DNA of 64,000 nucleotides from Kribbella pratensis. GTDB taxonomy: Bacteria > Actinomycetota > Actinomycetes > Propionibacteriales > Kribbellaceae. Positions 50,378 through 60,260 of the stretch are shown piece after piece. The notes beneath the pieces were generated by a model. It was not told the DNA's origin. It saw nothing but the letters and a program-made list of their open reading frames with translations, and ran no database searches. The stretch is taken from the NCBI RefSeq assembly GCF_004365355.1, contig NZ_SODP01000002.1:863838-927837 (forward strand), read 5' to 3'. The stretch's first letter is position 1. Each line of letters opens with the position of its first letter. The translations under genes were made by a program, and so were the position numbers.

Positions 50378-51781
50378 GTGAGCTCAACTTCTTCCAGCCA
50401 GGCGCTGGTGGACGAGCTGCAGGCCCGGATTCGTGAGGTGGACCCGCTGGTCAACGCCATCTGCACGCCCAACCCCGCCGCTCTCACCGAAGCCGCCCGT
50501 CTCGACACCGAGCGCGAGAACGGCCGCGTTCGCGGCCCGCTGCACGGCGTACCGGTCCTGGTCAAGGACAACATCGACACCGCCGACCTGCCGACCACGG
50601 CCGGCTCATTGGCCCTGGCCGACCAGCCACCGCCGCCGGATGACGCCCCGCTGGTACGCCGTCTCCGCGAAGCCGGCTGCGTGATCCTCGGCAAGACCAA
50701 TCTGAGCGAGTGGGCCAACTTCCGCGGCTCGGCCTCCTCCTCCGGCTGGAGCGCGTACGGCGGTCTCACGCGCAACCCGTACGCCCTGAACCGCTCCGCG
50801 GGCGGCTCCTCGAGCGGTTCCGGCGCCGCAGTGGCCGCTGGACTGGCGCAGTACGCGATCGGCACCGAGACCAACGGATCGATCGTCTGTCCGGCCGCGC
50901 TGAACGGCATCGTTGGTCTCAAGCCCACTGTCGGACTCATCCCGCAGCAGGGCATCGTCCCGATCTCGCACTCGCAGGACACTGCCGGTCCGATGACGAG
51001 GACTGTCACCCAGGCGGCGGCACTGCTGTCGGTCCTCACCGGCAACCAGACGGACTACACCGAGGCCTGCCGGGGCACTGACCTCAGCAACGTGCGCATC
51101 GGCGTGCCGCGTGGGCCGCTGTGGGGTTACTCCACCGGGCTCGACCAGGTCACCGAGCACGCGCTGGAGATCCTCAGCAGCTGTGGAGCGACGCTGGTCG
51201 ACCACCTGTCGCTGCCGACGCCGGGTGGCGACGAGGACCAGTTGCAGGTGCTGTCACATGAGCTGAAGGTCGACCTGGCGGCGTACCTGGCCACTCGGGT
51301 CCCTGGGGGTCCGCGGACGCTGGACGACCTGATCGCTTTCAACAGGGACCACGCGGACGTAGAGCTGCAGTGGTTCGGACAGGAGCTGTTCGAGCGGGCA
51401 GCGACCACGGACGGCCTCAGCTCCCCGGTGTACGTCGCCGCGCGCCTGACCGCGCTCCGGGCCGGCCGGGACGGCATAGACGACCTGCTCCGCGAGAACC
51501 AGCTCGACGCGCTGGTCAGCCCGTCGTACTCACCCGCCTGGGCCATCGACCTGGTGAACGGCGACCACGTGCTCGGCGGCTCGTCTTCGCACGCGGCACT
51601 GGCCGGCTACCCGCTGCTCTCGCTGCCGTCCGGAATGGTCTCCGGACTGCCGGTCGGGATCACGTTCAGCGGCACGGCGCGAAGTGAGGTCACGCTCATT
51701 CGCTTGGCTCACGCGTTCGAAACCGCGAGAATCGCAGCAGACGGACCGTTCCCGACCCCGGAGTTAACCCAGTGGGTATAG
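50378..51781 (+). CDS. Amidase signature family enzyme
   Basis: A 467-residue amidase with the Ser-cisSer-Lys triad: Lys in VLVKDNIDTAD near residue 65, the cis-Ser in GGSSSGSGAAVAAG near residue 145 and the nucleophile Ser in the following TNGSIVCPAALN block near residue 168. It resembles general amidases and is not GatA-like by context (no gatB or gatC). GTG 50378 start. The gene overlaps the Gfo/Idh gene by ten bases and heads the four-gene operon with otsA. Confidence 0.9.
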   Translation: MSSTSSSQALVDELQARIREVDPLVNAICTPNPAALTEAARLDTERENGRVRGPLHGVPVLVKDNIDTADLPTTAGSLALADQPPPPDDAPLVRRLREAGCVILGKTNLSEWANFRGSASSSGWSAYGGLTRNPYALNRSAGGSSSGSGAAVAAGLAQYAIGTETNGSIVCPAALNGIVGLKPTVGLIPQQGIVPISHSQDTAGPMTRTVTQAAALLSVLTGNQTDYTEACRGTDLSNVRIGVPRGPLWGYSTGLDQVTEHALEILSSCGATLVDHLSLPTPGGDEDQLQVLSHELKVDLAAYLATRVPGGPRTLDDLIAFNRDHADVELQWFGQELFERAATTDGLSSPVYVAARLTALRAGRDGIDDLLRENQLDALVSPSYSPAWAIDLVNGDHVLGGSSSHAALAGYPLLSLPSGMVSGLPVGITFSGTARSEVTLIRLAHAFETARIAADGPFPTPELTQWV

Positions 51782-52773
51782 ATCGCGTCAGATGGGGCAT
51801 CGTTGCTACTGGCAACATCTCGACCCAGTTCACGCACGATCTGGGGCTGCTCCCCGACGACGCCGTCGCCACCGCGGTCGCGTCCAGGTCCCAGGACAGC
51901 GCGGACCGCTTCGCGGCCGAGTTCGGCATCCCGAACGCGTACGACGACTACGGCAAGCTGATCGATTCCGGTGACGTCGACGTCATCTACATCGGTACGC
52001 CGCATCCGCAGCACTACGCGATCGCGCGGACCGCGTTGCAGGCCGGCGTCGCCGTACTGTGCGAGAAGCCGGTCACGCTGACGGCCAAGCAGGCGCGTGA
52101 CCTGGTCGCGGTCGCGGCCGAACACAAGACGTTGTTCGCCGAGGCGATGTGGATGCGGACCAACCCGGTGATCCAGGCGGTCTTCGACGACCTGGCCAAC
52201 GGCGTGATCGGTGAGCCGCAGCAGGTCGTTGCCGACTTCGCTTTCTACAAACCGTCACTGCCATCGCGGTTGCTCGACCCGACGCTCGGCGGCGGATCGC
52301 TGATGGACGGCGGCATCTACCCGATGACGTTCGCCTACATGGCGCTGGGCCGACCGGCCGAGGTGAAGGCCGTCGGTTCCCTCAACGAGGACGGCGTGGA
52401 CCTGAACGTCGCCATGGCCTGGCGGTACGACTCCGGAGCGGTCGCCGCGCTCACCTGCGGTCTGCGTTCGCAGAACCCGTGGGTCGCGTCGATCAGCGGG
52501 CCGGAGGGCAGTCTGCAGCTGCCGCACCGCTTCCACCACCCCGACTACTATGTGCGTACGACTGCTTCCGGAGCGGAGCGGATCGACGTGCCGACGCATG
52601 GGCGTGGGTACCACTATGAGGCAGGGGCAGTGATCCAAGCGCTGCGTGCGGGGGCCCTCGAAGTACCGGCGTTGCCTCATGCCGCCACGCTCGAGGTTCT
52701 CGACCTGCTCGACGAGACCCGGAGCCAGATCGGGGTCCGTTACCCCGGTGACGACGACGACCTGAGTGGATGA
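51772..52773 (+). CDS. Gfo/Idh/MocA family oxidoreductase
   Basis: A 333-residue NAD(P)-dependent sugar or inositol dehydrogenase-like enzyme. The nucleotide motif [12 protein letters not shown] is at the N-terminus, and the substrate-site motif VLCEKPVTL (EKP) is near residue 102. Start is GTG overlapping the amidase stop. It is coupled by ATGA to otsA. The substrate is unknown; the trehalose context suggests a sugar. Confidence 0.92.
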   Translation: MGIDRVRWGIVATGNISTQFTHDLGLLPDDAVATAVASRSQDSADRFAAEFGIPNAYDDYGKLIDSGDVDVIYIGTPHPQHYAIARTALQAGVAVLCEKPVTLTAKQARDLVAVAAEHKTLFAEAMWMRTNPVIQAVFDDLANGVIGEPQQVVADFAFYKPSLPSRLLDPTLGGGSLMDGGIYPMTFAYMALGRPAEVKAVGSLNEDGVDLNVAMAWRYDSGAVAALTCGLRSQNPWVASISGPEGSLQLPHRFHHPDYYVRTTASGAERIDVPTHGRGYHYEAGAVIQALRAGALEVPALPHAATLEVLDLLDETRSQIGVRYPGDDDDLSG

Positions 52774-54179
52774 CGCTGAACATGCCGAACGGTAGGAGTT
52801 CCTTCGTAGTGGTGGCCAACCGGCTGCCGGTCGACCGGATCGAGATGCCCGACGGCAGTACGGCGTGGCGCCGCAGTCCAGGCGGCCTGGTCACCGCGCT
52901 CGCACCGGTCATGCAGGGCCACCACGGCGCCTGGATCGGCTGGACCGGAAGCCCGGACGAGAAGCTCGACCCGTTCGACAACGACGGTATGCATCTGGTC
53001 CCGGTGATGCTGTCGGCCGAGGACGTGCAGCTGTACTACGAGGGCTTCTCCAACGCGACGCTCTGGCCGCTGTACCACGACGTGATCGTGGCGCCGGAGT
53101 TCCACCGCGAGTGGTGGGAGTCGTACGTCGCGGTGAACCGCCGGTTCGCGGAGGCCGCGGCGGAGGCTGCCGACGACAACGCCGACGTCTGGGTGCACGA
53201 CTACCAGCTGCAGCTTGTCCCCGCGATGCTGCGCCGGCTGCGTCCCGACGTACGGATCGGGTTCTTCCTGCACATCCCGTTCCCGCCGACCGAGCTGTTC
53301 GCGCAGATGCCGTGGCGGCGGCAGATCCTCGACGGGCTGATGGGCGCGGACCTGGTCGGTTTCCAACGACCGGGTGCGGCCTCGAACTTCGCCCGGCTGG
53401 CCCGCAACCGGATGGGCCTGCGGACCCGCGGCGACCGCATCCACCTGCCGGACGACCGGATCGTCCGGGCGAAGGCCTTCCCGATCTCGATCGACGTCAA
53501 CGAGCTGGAGAGCCTGGCCCGTCAGCCCGAGACGACGGCCCGCGCGGCCGAGATGCGGCAAGAGGTCGGCAACCCGTCGCACATCCTGCTCGGCGTCGAC
53601 CGGCTCGACTACACCAAGGGCATCCGGCAACGGTTGCGCGCGTTCGGCGAGCTCCTGGACGAGAAGCGGATCTCGGTCGACGACGCGGTGTTCATCCAGG
53701 TGGCGACGCCGTCGCGCGAGCGGGTCGAGCAGTACCGCGTCCTGCGGGACGAGATCGAGCTGCTGGTCGGCCGGATCAACGGCGAGCACGGCCGGATCGG
53801 CACGCCGGCGATCAACTACCTGCACACGTCGTACTCGCGGACCGAGATGGCGGCGCTGTTCCGGGCCGCGGACGTTGCCGTGGTGACACCGCTGCGCGAC
53901 GGCATGAACCTGGTCGCGAAGGAGTACGTGTCGACGCGGTACGACGACACCGGCGCGCTCGTGCTGAGCGAGTTCGCCGGCGCGGCCGACGAGTTCCGGC
54001 AGGCTTTCCTCGTGAACCCGCACGACATCAACGGCATGAAGGACACGATCGTCGACGCGATGAACACCGACGACCGCCAGCTCGGCCGCCGGATGAAGGC
54101 GATGCGCAAGCACCTGGCCGCACACGATGTGAACGTCTGGGCGCAGAGTTTCCTCAAGGCGCTCCATGACCAGGACTGA
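52770..54179 (+). CDS. otsA: Trehalose-6-phosphate synthase
   Basis: A 469-residue GT20 enzyme joining UDP- or GDP-glucose to glucose-6-phosphate. Landmarks are [11 protein letters not shown] (N-terminal loop), [26 protein letters not shown] and [10 protein letters not shown], then [15 protein letters not shown] and [11 protein letters not shown] in the C-terminal domain. Length is normal for the family. It overlaps the FGGY kinase by 14 bases. Together with otsB it gives trehalose, a compatible solute and a wall-lipid precursor in some actinobacteria. Confidence 0.96.
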   Translation: MTLNMPNGRSSFVVVANRLPVDRIEMPDGSTAWRRSPGGLVTALAPVMQGHHGAWIGWTGSPDEKLDPFDNDGMHLVPVMLSAEDVQLYYEGFSNATLWPLYHDVIVAPEFHREWWESYVAVNRRFAEAAAEAADDNADVWVHDYQLQLVPAMLRRLRPDVRIGFFLHIPFPPTELFAQMPWRRQILDGLMGADLVGFQRPGAASNFARLARNRMGLRTRGDRIHLPDDRIVRAKAFPISIDVNELESLARQPETTARAAEMRQEVGNPSHILLGVDRLDYTKGIRQRLRAFGELLDEKRISVDDAVFIQVATPSRERVEQYRVLRDEIELLVGRINGEHGRIGTPAINYLHTSYSRTEMAALFRAADVAVVTPLRDGMNLVAKEYVSTRYDDTGALVLSEFAGAADEFRQAFLVNPHDINGMKDTIVDAMNTDDRQLGRRMKAMRKHLAAHDVNVWAQSFLKALHDQD

Positions 54180-55587
54180 CGAGCGGGTTCTCGCGCTCGA
54201 TCTCGGTACGTCGTCGGCACGCGCGCTGGTGCTGTCCGGCGACGACGCGTCGCCGATCCCGGGCGCGCTGGCCCGGCACAAGATCGCCCCGACGTACGGC
54301 CCGGACGGCTCCGCGACGCTCGCCCTGCACGAGTACGTCGAGGGGCTGCTCGGCTGCCTGGACGAGCTGCAGCAGAACGGTCATCTCGAGAACATCGGCG
54401 CGATCGTGCTGTCCTCGCAGTGGCACTCGATCGTTGCGCTTGACAACAAGGGTGCCGCGCTGACGCCGGTGATCACCTGGGCCGACACGCGCTCGGTCGA
54501 CCTCGCCCCGTCGGTCGACGAACGCGCCTTCCATGCACGCACCGGCGCCTGGCTGCACCGGCTGTACTGGACCCGCCGGATCCCGTGGCTGTTGGCGACC
54601 GGCTCCCCCGCGGAGTTCGCCGGGCTGCCTGATCTCGTGCTGGAGCGGCTGACCGGCGAGCGGGTGACCTCGGTGTCGATCGCGTCCGGGACCGGGACGC
54701 TCGACCTGGCCACCGGCATGTACGACGACGAGGCGCTGGACATCGCCGGCGTACGCGCGGACCGGTTGCCGTCGATCGTGCCGACCGGGTGGACCGGGTC
54801 GTTGTCCACGGAGTACGCACGCCGTTGGCCGGGGCTGGTCGGCGTACCTGTGCATCCGCCGACGGGCGACGGGGCCGCGTCGAACGTAGGGACGGGCGGA
54901 TACGACGCGGGGACGGCTGCTGTGACAGTGGGGACGTCGGCTGCCGTACGCGTCGTGCATCCGATCGACGACGCGCCTGAGCTGCCGTGGGAGCTGTGGC
55001 GGTACCGGGTCGATGACAAGCGCGCGGTGACCGGGATGGCGTTCTCCGCGGCGGGAAACCTGCACGCCTGGTTGACCGGCGTACTGCGGCTGGAGGCCGA
55101 TGAGCTGGCGGGCGCGGAGATCGGGGCGTCACGGGCGATCGCGATCCCGTTCATGGCCGGCACCAGGCCACCGGCGACTGTGCCGAGCGGGTCCGGGGTG
55201 TTCTTCGGATTGTCGTTCGACGACACTGCGGCGGATCTGCTCGCAGCGTCGTTGCTGGGCGCGTCGCTGGAGGTCGACCGCGGGCTGCGCATGCTCGACT
55301 CGCTGTTCGGGCGGAAGCTGGACGTCGTACTGGGTGGTGGCGGCATCGACGCCTCTGAGTGGTGGCGACGCTGTCTGACCGCGACGTTCGCCCGGCCGAC
55401 AACGGTGTGCGCTGAGGCCGAGGTGGGTGCGCGTGGGGCGGCGGCCGTCGCACTGGGCCTGTCACCCTCACCGGGCGGCGAGCACCTGACCCCGGTGGAC
55501 GCTGAGGTCAAGCGCGTGGCAGCCATGCGCCCCCGGTACGAGGCCCTCCGCGAGCTCGCCGTACAGGCCTCCCAGCAGCGGGCCTGA
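54166..55587 (+). CDS. FGGY-family carbohydrate kinase (gluconokinase-like)
   Basis: A 473-residue two-domain sugar kinase. The phosphate-binding [11 protein letters not shown] is near residue 12 and the substrate region WADTRSVDL near residue 104, like GntK and other FGGY members. The C-terminal ATP motif is [15 protein letters not shown] near residue 390. It starts inside otsA with a 14-base overlap, longer than usual. Gluconate is a plausible substrate by family; others are possible. Confidence 0.88.
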   Translation: MTRTDERVLALDLGTSSARALVLSGDDASPIPGALARHKIAPTYGPDGSATLALHEYVEGLLGCLDELQQNGHLENIGAIVLSSQWHSIVALDNKGAALTPVITWADTRSVDLAPSVDERAFHARTGAWLHRLYWTRRIPWLLATGSPAEFAGLPDLVLERLTGERVTSVSIASGTGTLDLATGMYDDEALDIAGVRADRLPSIVPTGWTGSLSTEYARRWPGLVGVPVHPPTGDGAASNVGTGGYDAGTAAVTVGTSAAVRVVHPIDDAPELPWELWRYRVDDKRAVTGMAFSAAGNLHAWLTGVLRLEADELAGAEIGASRAIAIPFMAGTRPPATVPSGSGVFFGLSFDDTAADLLAASLLGASLEVDRGLRMLDSLFGRKLDVVLGGGGIDASEWWRRCLTATFARPTTVCAEAEVGARGAAAVALGLSPSPGGEHLTPVDAEVKRVAAMRPRYEALRELAVQASQQRA

Positions 55588-55672
55588 TCCTCGACGTACT
55601 GCGTTCGCGGTACGGCTCGCATACTGCTCGAGCAGGACGCCGACGTACTGGTCGCCACGTACTGTGAAGAGC

Positions 55673-56944
55673 ATGGGTGCGCTGTCGCGGTGGTGCCGGT
55701 GCCTGGGGATACCCCCGGTCGCCGCGGACTGTCTGCTTGCCGCGGTCATCCTCGCGCTCAACCTGGTTCTGCTCGGTCAGCGCCACGCTGGAGAGGTCGC
55801 CGCGACCGTGTCGGGCGTGTTGCTGTGTACGGCGGCTGCTGTCGGCATGGTGTTCCGCCGGAAGGCTCCGCTGGTCGCGCTCGGGCTCACCACGGCCGCC
55901 GGGGTCTGCTACGCGATCACCCAGCAGGCGAAGAGTCCGATCGGGCTGTTCATGGCGTGCGCGGCGTACATGGTGGTGCTGCGCACGGACCACCGCACGC
56001 GGGGTACGTCGATCATCACCGTGGTCGCGGTGACGCTGGTCGCCGCGGCTGTGTTCACGAACGGTGAGCTGCTCGCGAACCTCTTCAACGGCTTGGTGGT
56101 GCTGTTCGGAGCGGCGATCGGGGAGGCGACGCGGTACCGGCGCGCGTACGTGCAGGAGCTGGAGGAGCGGGCGCTGCGGGCCGAACAATCCCGCGACGAG
56201 GAGGCGCAGCGACGGGTGATCGAGGAACGCCTGCGCATCGCCCACGAGCTCCACGACGTCATCGCACATCACATCGCACTGATGAACGTGCAGGCTGGTG
56301 TCGCAGCCCACGTACTCCGTTCCGAACCCGATGAGGCCGAACACGCCCTGTCGTTGGTCCGCTCAGGCGGCCGCACGGTGCTCCAGGAGCTAACCGTCCT
56401 CCTAGGCGTACTGCGCCGCTCGGGCTCGCCTCTCCCGACCGCTCCGACTCCATCGCTGCATGAGCTCGACGCGCTCATCCAGTCGTTCACAGCTGCCGGA
56501 GTTCAGGTGCACTATCAGCCGCCCGAGCCCCTCGGACCGCTGCCGGATGTCCTTGAGCTCACCGCGTACCGCGTGGTCCAGGAGTCGCTCACCAACGTCC
56601 TGAAGCACGCGCCGGGCGCACCGGCGCGTGTCCGCCTCACGCAGACCGCAGGTGCCCTGACCGTCGCGGTCGACAACCCCGAGCCTGCCTCGGGCTCGGG
56701 CACTGGTGCCAGGCCCGGCGGAGGGCATGGGCTGGTCGGTATGCGTGAGCGGGTTACCGCCGTGGGTGGAACGTTGTCTGCCGGCCCGGCCGCGGGTGGT
56801 GGGTTTGCTGTGTGTGCTGTGCTTCCACTGGGGACGGGGGGTGTGGGTGATGATTCGGGTGTTGCTGGCCGACGATCAGACGTTGATCCGGAGTGGGTTC
56901 CGGGTGCTGGTGAGTTCAGTGCCGGATCTGCAGGTCGTGGCTGA
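55673..56944 (+). CDS. Sensor histidine kinase (NarL-type)
   Basis: A membrane kinase of about 423 residues with five to six N-terminal helices (about residues 15-145), the phospho-His in RIAHELHDVIAHHIALMN near residue 193 and a HATPase domain containing GHGLVGMRERVTAVGG near residue 352. ATG 55673 is eight bases after a TACTGT -10 box, so the mRNA may be leaderless; GTG 55664 is in the -10. The frame runs 95 bases into the response-regulator gene and adds a Gly/Asp/Ser-rich tail of about 31 residues that homologues usually lack. Confidence 0.88.
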   Translation: MGALSRWCRCLGIPPVAADCLLAAVILALNLVLLGQRHAGEVAATVSGVLLCTAAAVGMVFRRKAPLVALGLTTAAGVCYAITQQAKSPIGLFMACAAYMVVLRTDHRTRGTSIITVVAVTLVAAAVFTNGELLANLFNGLVVLFGAAIGEATRYRRAYVQELEERALRAEQSRDEEAQRRVIEERLRIAHELHDVIAHHIALMNVQAGVAAHVLRSEPDEAEHALSLVRSGGRTVLQELTVLLGVLRRSGSPLPTAPTPSLHELDALIQSFTAAGVQVHYQPPEPLGPLPDVLELTAYRVVQESLTNVLKHAPGAPARVRLTQTAGALTVAVDNPEPASGSGTGARPGGGHGLVGMRERVTAVGGTLSAGPAAGGGFAVCAVLPLGTGGVGDDSGVAGRRSDVDPEWVPGAGEFSAGSAGRG

Positions 56945-57527
56945 GGCGTCCAACGGGCGCGAGGCGGTCGAGCTGGCCCGGTCCGAGCGGGCCGACGTGG
57001 TGCTGATGGACATCCGGATGCCCGAGATGGACGGTCTCGCGGCGACCCGGATGATCACCGCGGACGAAGCGCTGGCCGGCGTGAAGGTGCTGATCCTGAC
57101 CACGTTCGAGGTCGACGAGTACGTGTTCGACGCGATCCGCGCCGGCGCCAGCGGCTTCCTCGGCAAGAGCGTGGAGCCGGCCGAGCTGATCGACGCCATC
57201 CGCGTGGTCGCGCGCGGCGACGCCCTGCTCTCCCCGAAGGCGGTCCGCGGCCTCATCAACCGCTTCCTCGCCGAACCCACGCCGGGCAACCCGATCGGCC
57301 CGACGGTCCTCGACGTACTCACCGAGCGCGAACGCGAGATCGTCGGCCTGGTGGCTCTCGGCCTGTCCAACGACGAGATCGCCGAACGCCTCGTGCTCTC
57401 GCCGTCGACCGCGAAGACCCACGTGAACCGGGCGATGGTCAAGCTCGACTGTCGCGACCGGGCCCAGCTCGTCGTTCTCGCGTACCAGACCGGTCTTGTC
57501 CGGCCCGGCGTACCGCAGGCGCAGTAG
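56850..57527 (+). CDS. Response regulator, NarL/LuxR family
   Basis: A 225-residue regulator paired with the overlapping kinase. The receiver domain has LLADDQ near residue 7, the phospho-Asp in VVLMDIRMPEMDG near residue 54 and a Lys in FLGKSVEPAEL. The LuxR helix-turn-helix is LTEREREIVGLVALGLSNDEIA. ATG 56850 is preceded by GGGTG-like ribosome sequence inside the kinase frame. It is followed by an MMPL exporter gene, a likely target. Confidence 0.93.
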   Translation: MIRVLLADDQTLIRSGFRVLVSSVPDLQVVAEASNGREAVELARSERADVVLMDIRMPEMDGLAATRMITADEALAGVKVLILTTFEVDEYVFDAIRAGASGFLGKSVEPAELIDAIRVVARGDALLSPKAVRGLINRFLAEPTPGNPIGPTVLDVLTEREREIVGLVALGLSNDEIAERLVLSPSTAKTHVNRAMVKLDCRDRAQLVVLAYQTGLVRPGVPQAQ

Positions 57528-57608
57528 CCCGTACGGCGAACGCAGTACCGCGAGAAGCCCGCGGCCGGCAGACGCGAGCGACGGCGGCTCGCCGGGAGCA
57601 TCGGCGGT

Positions 57609-59768
57609 ATGGCTACGTATCTCTACCGGCTGGGTCGACTCGCCTTCCGCCGGCGACGGTTCGTCGTACTGATCTGGCTCGGTCTGCTCGCCGCGGGGAT
57701 CGCCGGCGCGGCGACGCTGTCCGGCCCGACCGCCAACGGCTTCTCGATCCCCGGGACCGAGTCGCAGCGGGCCGCCGACCTGCTCAACGAACGCTTCCCG
57801 CAGGCCGGCGCGGACGCCGCGACCGCCCGGATCGTCTTCCAGGCGCCTGACGGCCAGAAGCTCACCGACACCCCGCAGGTGAAGCAGACCCTCGACCGGA
57901 TCGCGACCGCACCCCAGGTCGCCCGCGTCCTCGACCCGTTCACCGCGAAGGCGATCTCCCCAGACGGCCGCACCGGCTACGCGCAGGTGACGTACGACGT
58001 ACCCGCGGCCGACGTCACGCCGGAGGCCAAGGACGCGGTCGATGCCGCCATCGAACCGGCGCGGGCCTCCGGTCTCACCGTCGAGTACGGCGGCGACGCA
58101 CTGCAACCGCAGGACGGCCAGCAACTGACCGAGGTGATCGGCCTCGGCGTAGCCGCGGTCGTCCTGCTGATCACGTTCGGCTCGCTGATCGCGGCAGGCC
58201 TACCGTTGCTATCAGCAATCATCGGCGTCGGCATCGGCGCCACCGCGATCTCGGCGCTGAGCGGCTTCGTCGACATCGGCTCGGGTACGCCGATCCTCGC
58301 GCTGATGATCGGACTCGCGGTCTCGATCGACTACGCGCTCTTCATCATGTCGCGGTACCGGCACGAGCTGGGCACCGGACTCGAACCGGAGGAAGCGGCC
58401 GGACGAGCCGTCGGGACAGCCGGATCCGCGGTGGTGTTCGCAGGGCTGACCGTGGTGATCGCGCTCGCCGGTCTGTTCGTGGTCGACATCCCGTTCCTCA
58501 CCCAGATGGGCCTCGCCGCAGCGTTCACCGTCGTCATCGCAGTAGCCATCGCTCTGACTCTCCTCCCGGCCCTGCTCGGCTTCGCCGGCGGCCGGGTCCG
58601 CGGCCAGACCCGGACCAAGGCTGTCGACCGGCCGACGCGAGGGAAGCGCTGGGCACGCTTCGTCACCCGCCGCCCGCTGGCCGTCCTGCTGGTTGCGGTC
58701 GTCGGCCTGGGTGTGCTGGCCATCCCCGCAACCGACCTGCGGCTCGGACTGCCCGACGACAGCACCGCCGCGCCCGATTCCACCCAGCGCAAGGCCTATG
58801 ACCTGCTCTCCGACGGCTTCGGCCCCGGTTTTAACGGCCCGCTGATGGTCGTCGTAGACGCCGCCACCGCGCCCGATCCGCAGGCTGCCGCCACGGACAC
58901 CGCTGCGGGCATCCGCAGTCTCCCCGACGTCACGATCGTCAGTCCGCCGCGCTTCAACCCTGCCGGCAACACCGCCCTGCTCACAGTGATCCCGAAGAGC
59001 GGTCCGAGTACGACGCAGACGAACGACCTGGTCAAAGCGATCCGTGCGCTCCCGGAACGCGGCGGCTCCGAGGTATCCGTGACCGGTGCGACCGCGGTCA
59101 ACATCGACATCTCTGACAAGCTCGGCGGCGCGCTGGCGCCGTACCTGGCACTGATCGTCGGACTGGCGTACCTGCTGCTGATGCTGGTGTTCCGCTCGGT
59201 GCTGGTGCCGTTGAAGGCGACGCTCGGGTTCCTGCTGACCGTCGCGGCGACGTTCGGTGCGGTGGTCGCGGTGTTCCAGTGGGGCTGGCTGGCCGGGCTG
59301 TTCGGCGTCTCCGGGCAGACCGGGCCGGTGATCAGCATGCTGCCGGTCTTCCTGATCGGCGTGGTGTTCGGTCTCGCGATGGACTACCAGATCTTCCTGG
59401 CGACACGGATGCGCGAGGAACACGTCCACGGCGCCGAGCCGGGGATCGCCGTCGTCGACGGATTCGCGCACAGTGCCCGGGTGGTGACCGCGGCGGCGGT
59501 GATCATGACCGCGGTGTTCTCCGGGTTCATCCTGTCCGGGCAGGCGCTGATCCGGGAGATGGGGTTCGGTCTGGCGCTGGCGGTCGCGATCGACGCCTTC
59601 GTCGTCCGGATGACCGTCGTACCGGCGGTGATGGCGCTGCTCGGGCGGCGCGCCTGGTACCTCCCCCGCTGGCTGGAACGGCTGCTCCCGAACGTCGACG
59701 TCGAAGGCGACTCCCTCCGCCGCCCGCCCGCGTCCGATCCACGTGAGCCGGAGTTGGTCTCTCGTTGA
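57609..59768 (+). CDS. MMPL family RND transporter
   Basis: A 719-residue exporter with two sets of membrane helices separated by large periplasmic-type loops, each with RND features: IGLAVSIDYALFIMSRYRHE near residue 235 and VVFGLAMDYQIFLATRMREE near residue 585, both proton-relay helices with the Asp-Tyr pair. Homologues export lipids, siderophores or drugs. It lies 81 bases after the response regulator, so it is probably regulated by that system. The C-terminus is short and lacks the extended domain of mycobacterial MmpL3. Confidence 0.9.
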   Translation: MATYLYRLGRLAFRRRRFVVLIWLGLLAAGIAGAATLSGPTANGFSIPGTESQRAADLLNERFPQAGADAATARIVFQAPDGQKLTDTPQVKQTLDRIATAPQVARVLDPFTAKAISPDGRTGYAQVTYDVPAADVTPEAKDAVDAAIEPARASGLTVEYGGDALQPQDGQQLTEVIGLGVAAVVLLITFGSLIAAGLPLLSAIIGVGIGATAISALSGFVDIGSGTPILALMIGLAVSIDYALFIMSRYRHELGTGLEPEEAAGRAVGTAGSAVVFAGLTVVIALAGLFVVDIPFLTQMGLAAAFTVVIAVAIALTLLPALLGFAGGRVRGQTRTKAVDRPTRGKRWARFVTRRPLAVLLVAVVGLGVLAIPATDLRLGLPDDSTAAPDSTQRKAYDLLSDGFGPGFNGPLMVVVDAATAPDPQAAATDTAAGIRSLPDVTIVSPPRFNPAGNTALLTVIPKSGPSTTQTNDLVKAIRALPERGGSEVSVTGATAVNIDISDKLGGALAPYLALIVGLAYLLLMLVFRSVLVPLKATLGFLLTVAATFGAVVAVFQWGWLAGLFGVSGQTGPVISMLPVFLIGVVFGLAMDYQIFLATRMREEHVHGAEPGIAVVDGFAHSARVVTAAAVIMTAVFSGFILSGQALIREMGFGLALAVAIDAFVVRMTVVPAVMALLGRRAWYLPRWLERLLPNVDVEGDSLRRPPASDPREPELVSR

Positions 59769-59819
59769 CGTGATCGCGGCCACTGACAGGGGACGAATGC
59801 GCCTGGATCATTCCCTGCC

Positions 59820-60242
59820 ATGTGGCGCGAGATGATGAAGTCGAAGGTGCACCGGGCGACGGTGACGCAGGCGGACCTGCACTACGTCGGATCGTGCACG
59901 CTCGACGCGGACCTGATGGACGCGGCGGATCTGCTGCCCGGCGAGAAGGTGGACATCGTCGACATCACCAACGGGCAGCGGTTGTCGACGTACCTGATCG
60001 AGGGTCCGCGCGGGTCCGGGGTGGTGGGGATCAACGGGGCGGCGGCGCACCTGATCCATCCTGGTGATCTGGTCATCCTGATCGCCTACGGGATGTTCGA
60101 CACCGCCGAGGCGAAGGGTTTCGAACCGAGCGTAGTCTTCGTGGACGAGCACAATGCGATCACCCGCATCGGCTCCGACCCCGCCGAGGCGCTACCCGAC
60201 AGCGGCACGCTCCGCGGCGACCAACTGCACACCCCGCGTTGA
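59820..60242 (+). CDS. panD: Aspartate 1-decarboxylase
   Basis: A 140-residue pyruvoyl-dependent enzyme making beta-alanine for pantothenate. The proenzyme cleaves between Gly24 and Ser25 in [10 protein letters not shown]. Other landmarks are [11 protein letters not shown] near the N-terminus and [21 protein letters not shown] near residue 74. ATG 59820 matches the start of the M. tuberculosis enzyme; ATGs at 59832 and 59835 are alternatives. No other pan genes are adjacent. Confidence 0.96.
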   Translation: MWREMMKSKVHRATVTQADLHYVGSCTLDADLMDAADLLPGEKVDIVDITNGQRLSTYLIEGPRGSGVVGINGAAAHLIHPGDLVILIAYGMFDTAEAKGFEPSVVFVDEHNAITRIGSDPAEALPDSGTLRGDQLHTPR

Positions 60243-60260
60243 GACGAGGACTGGTCGAGG

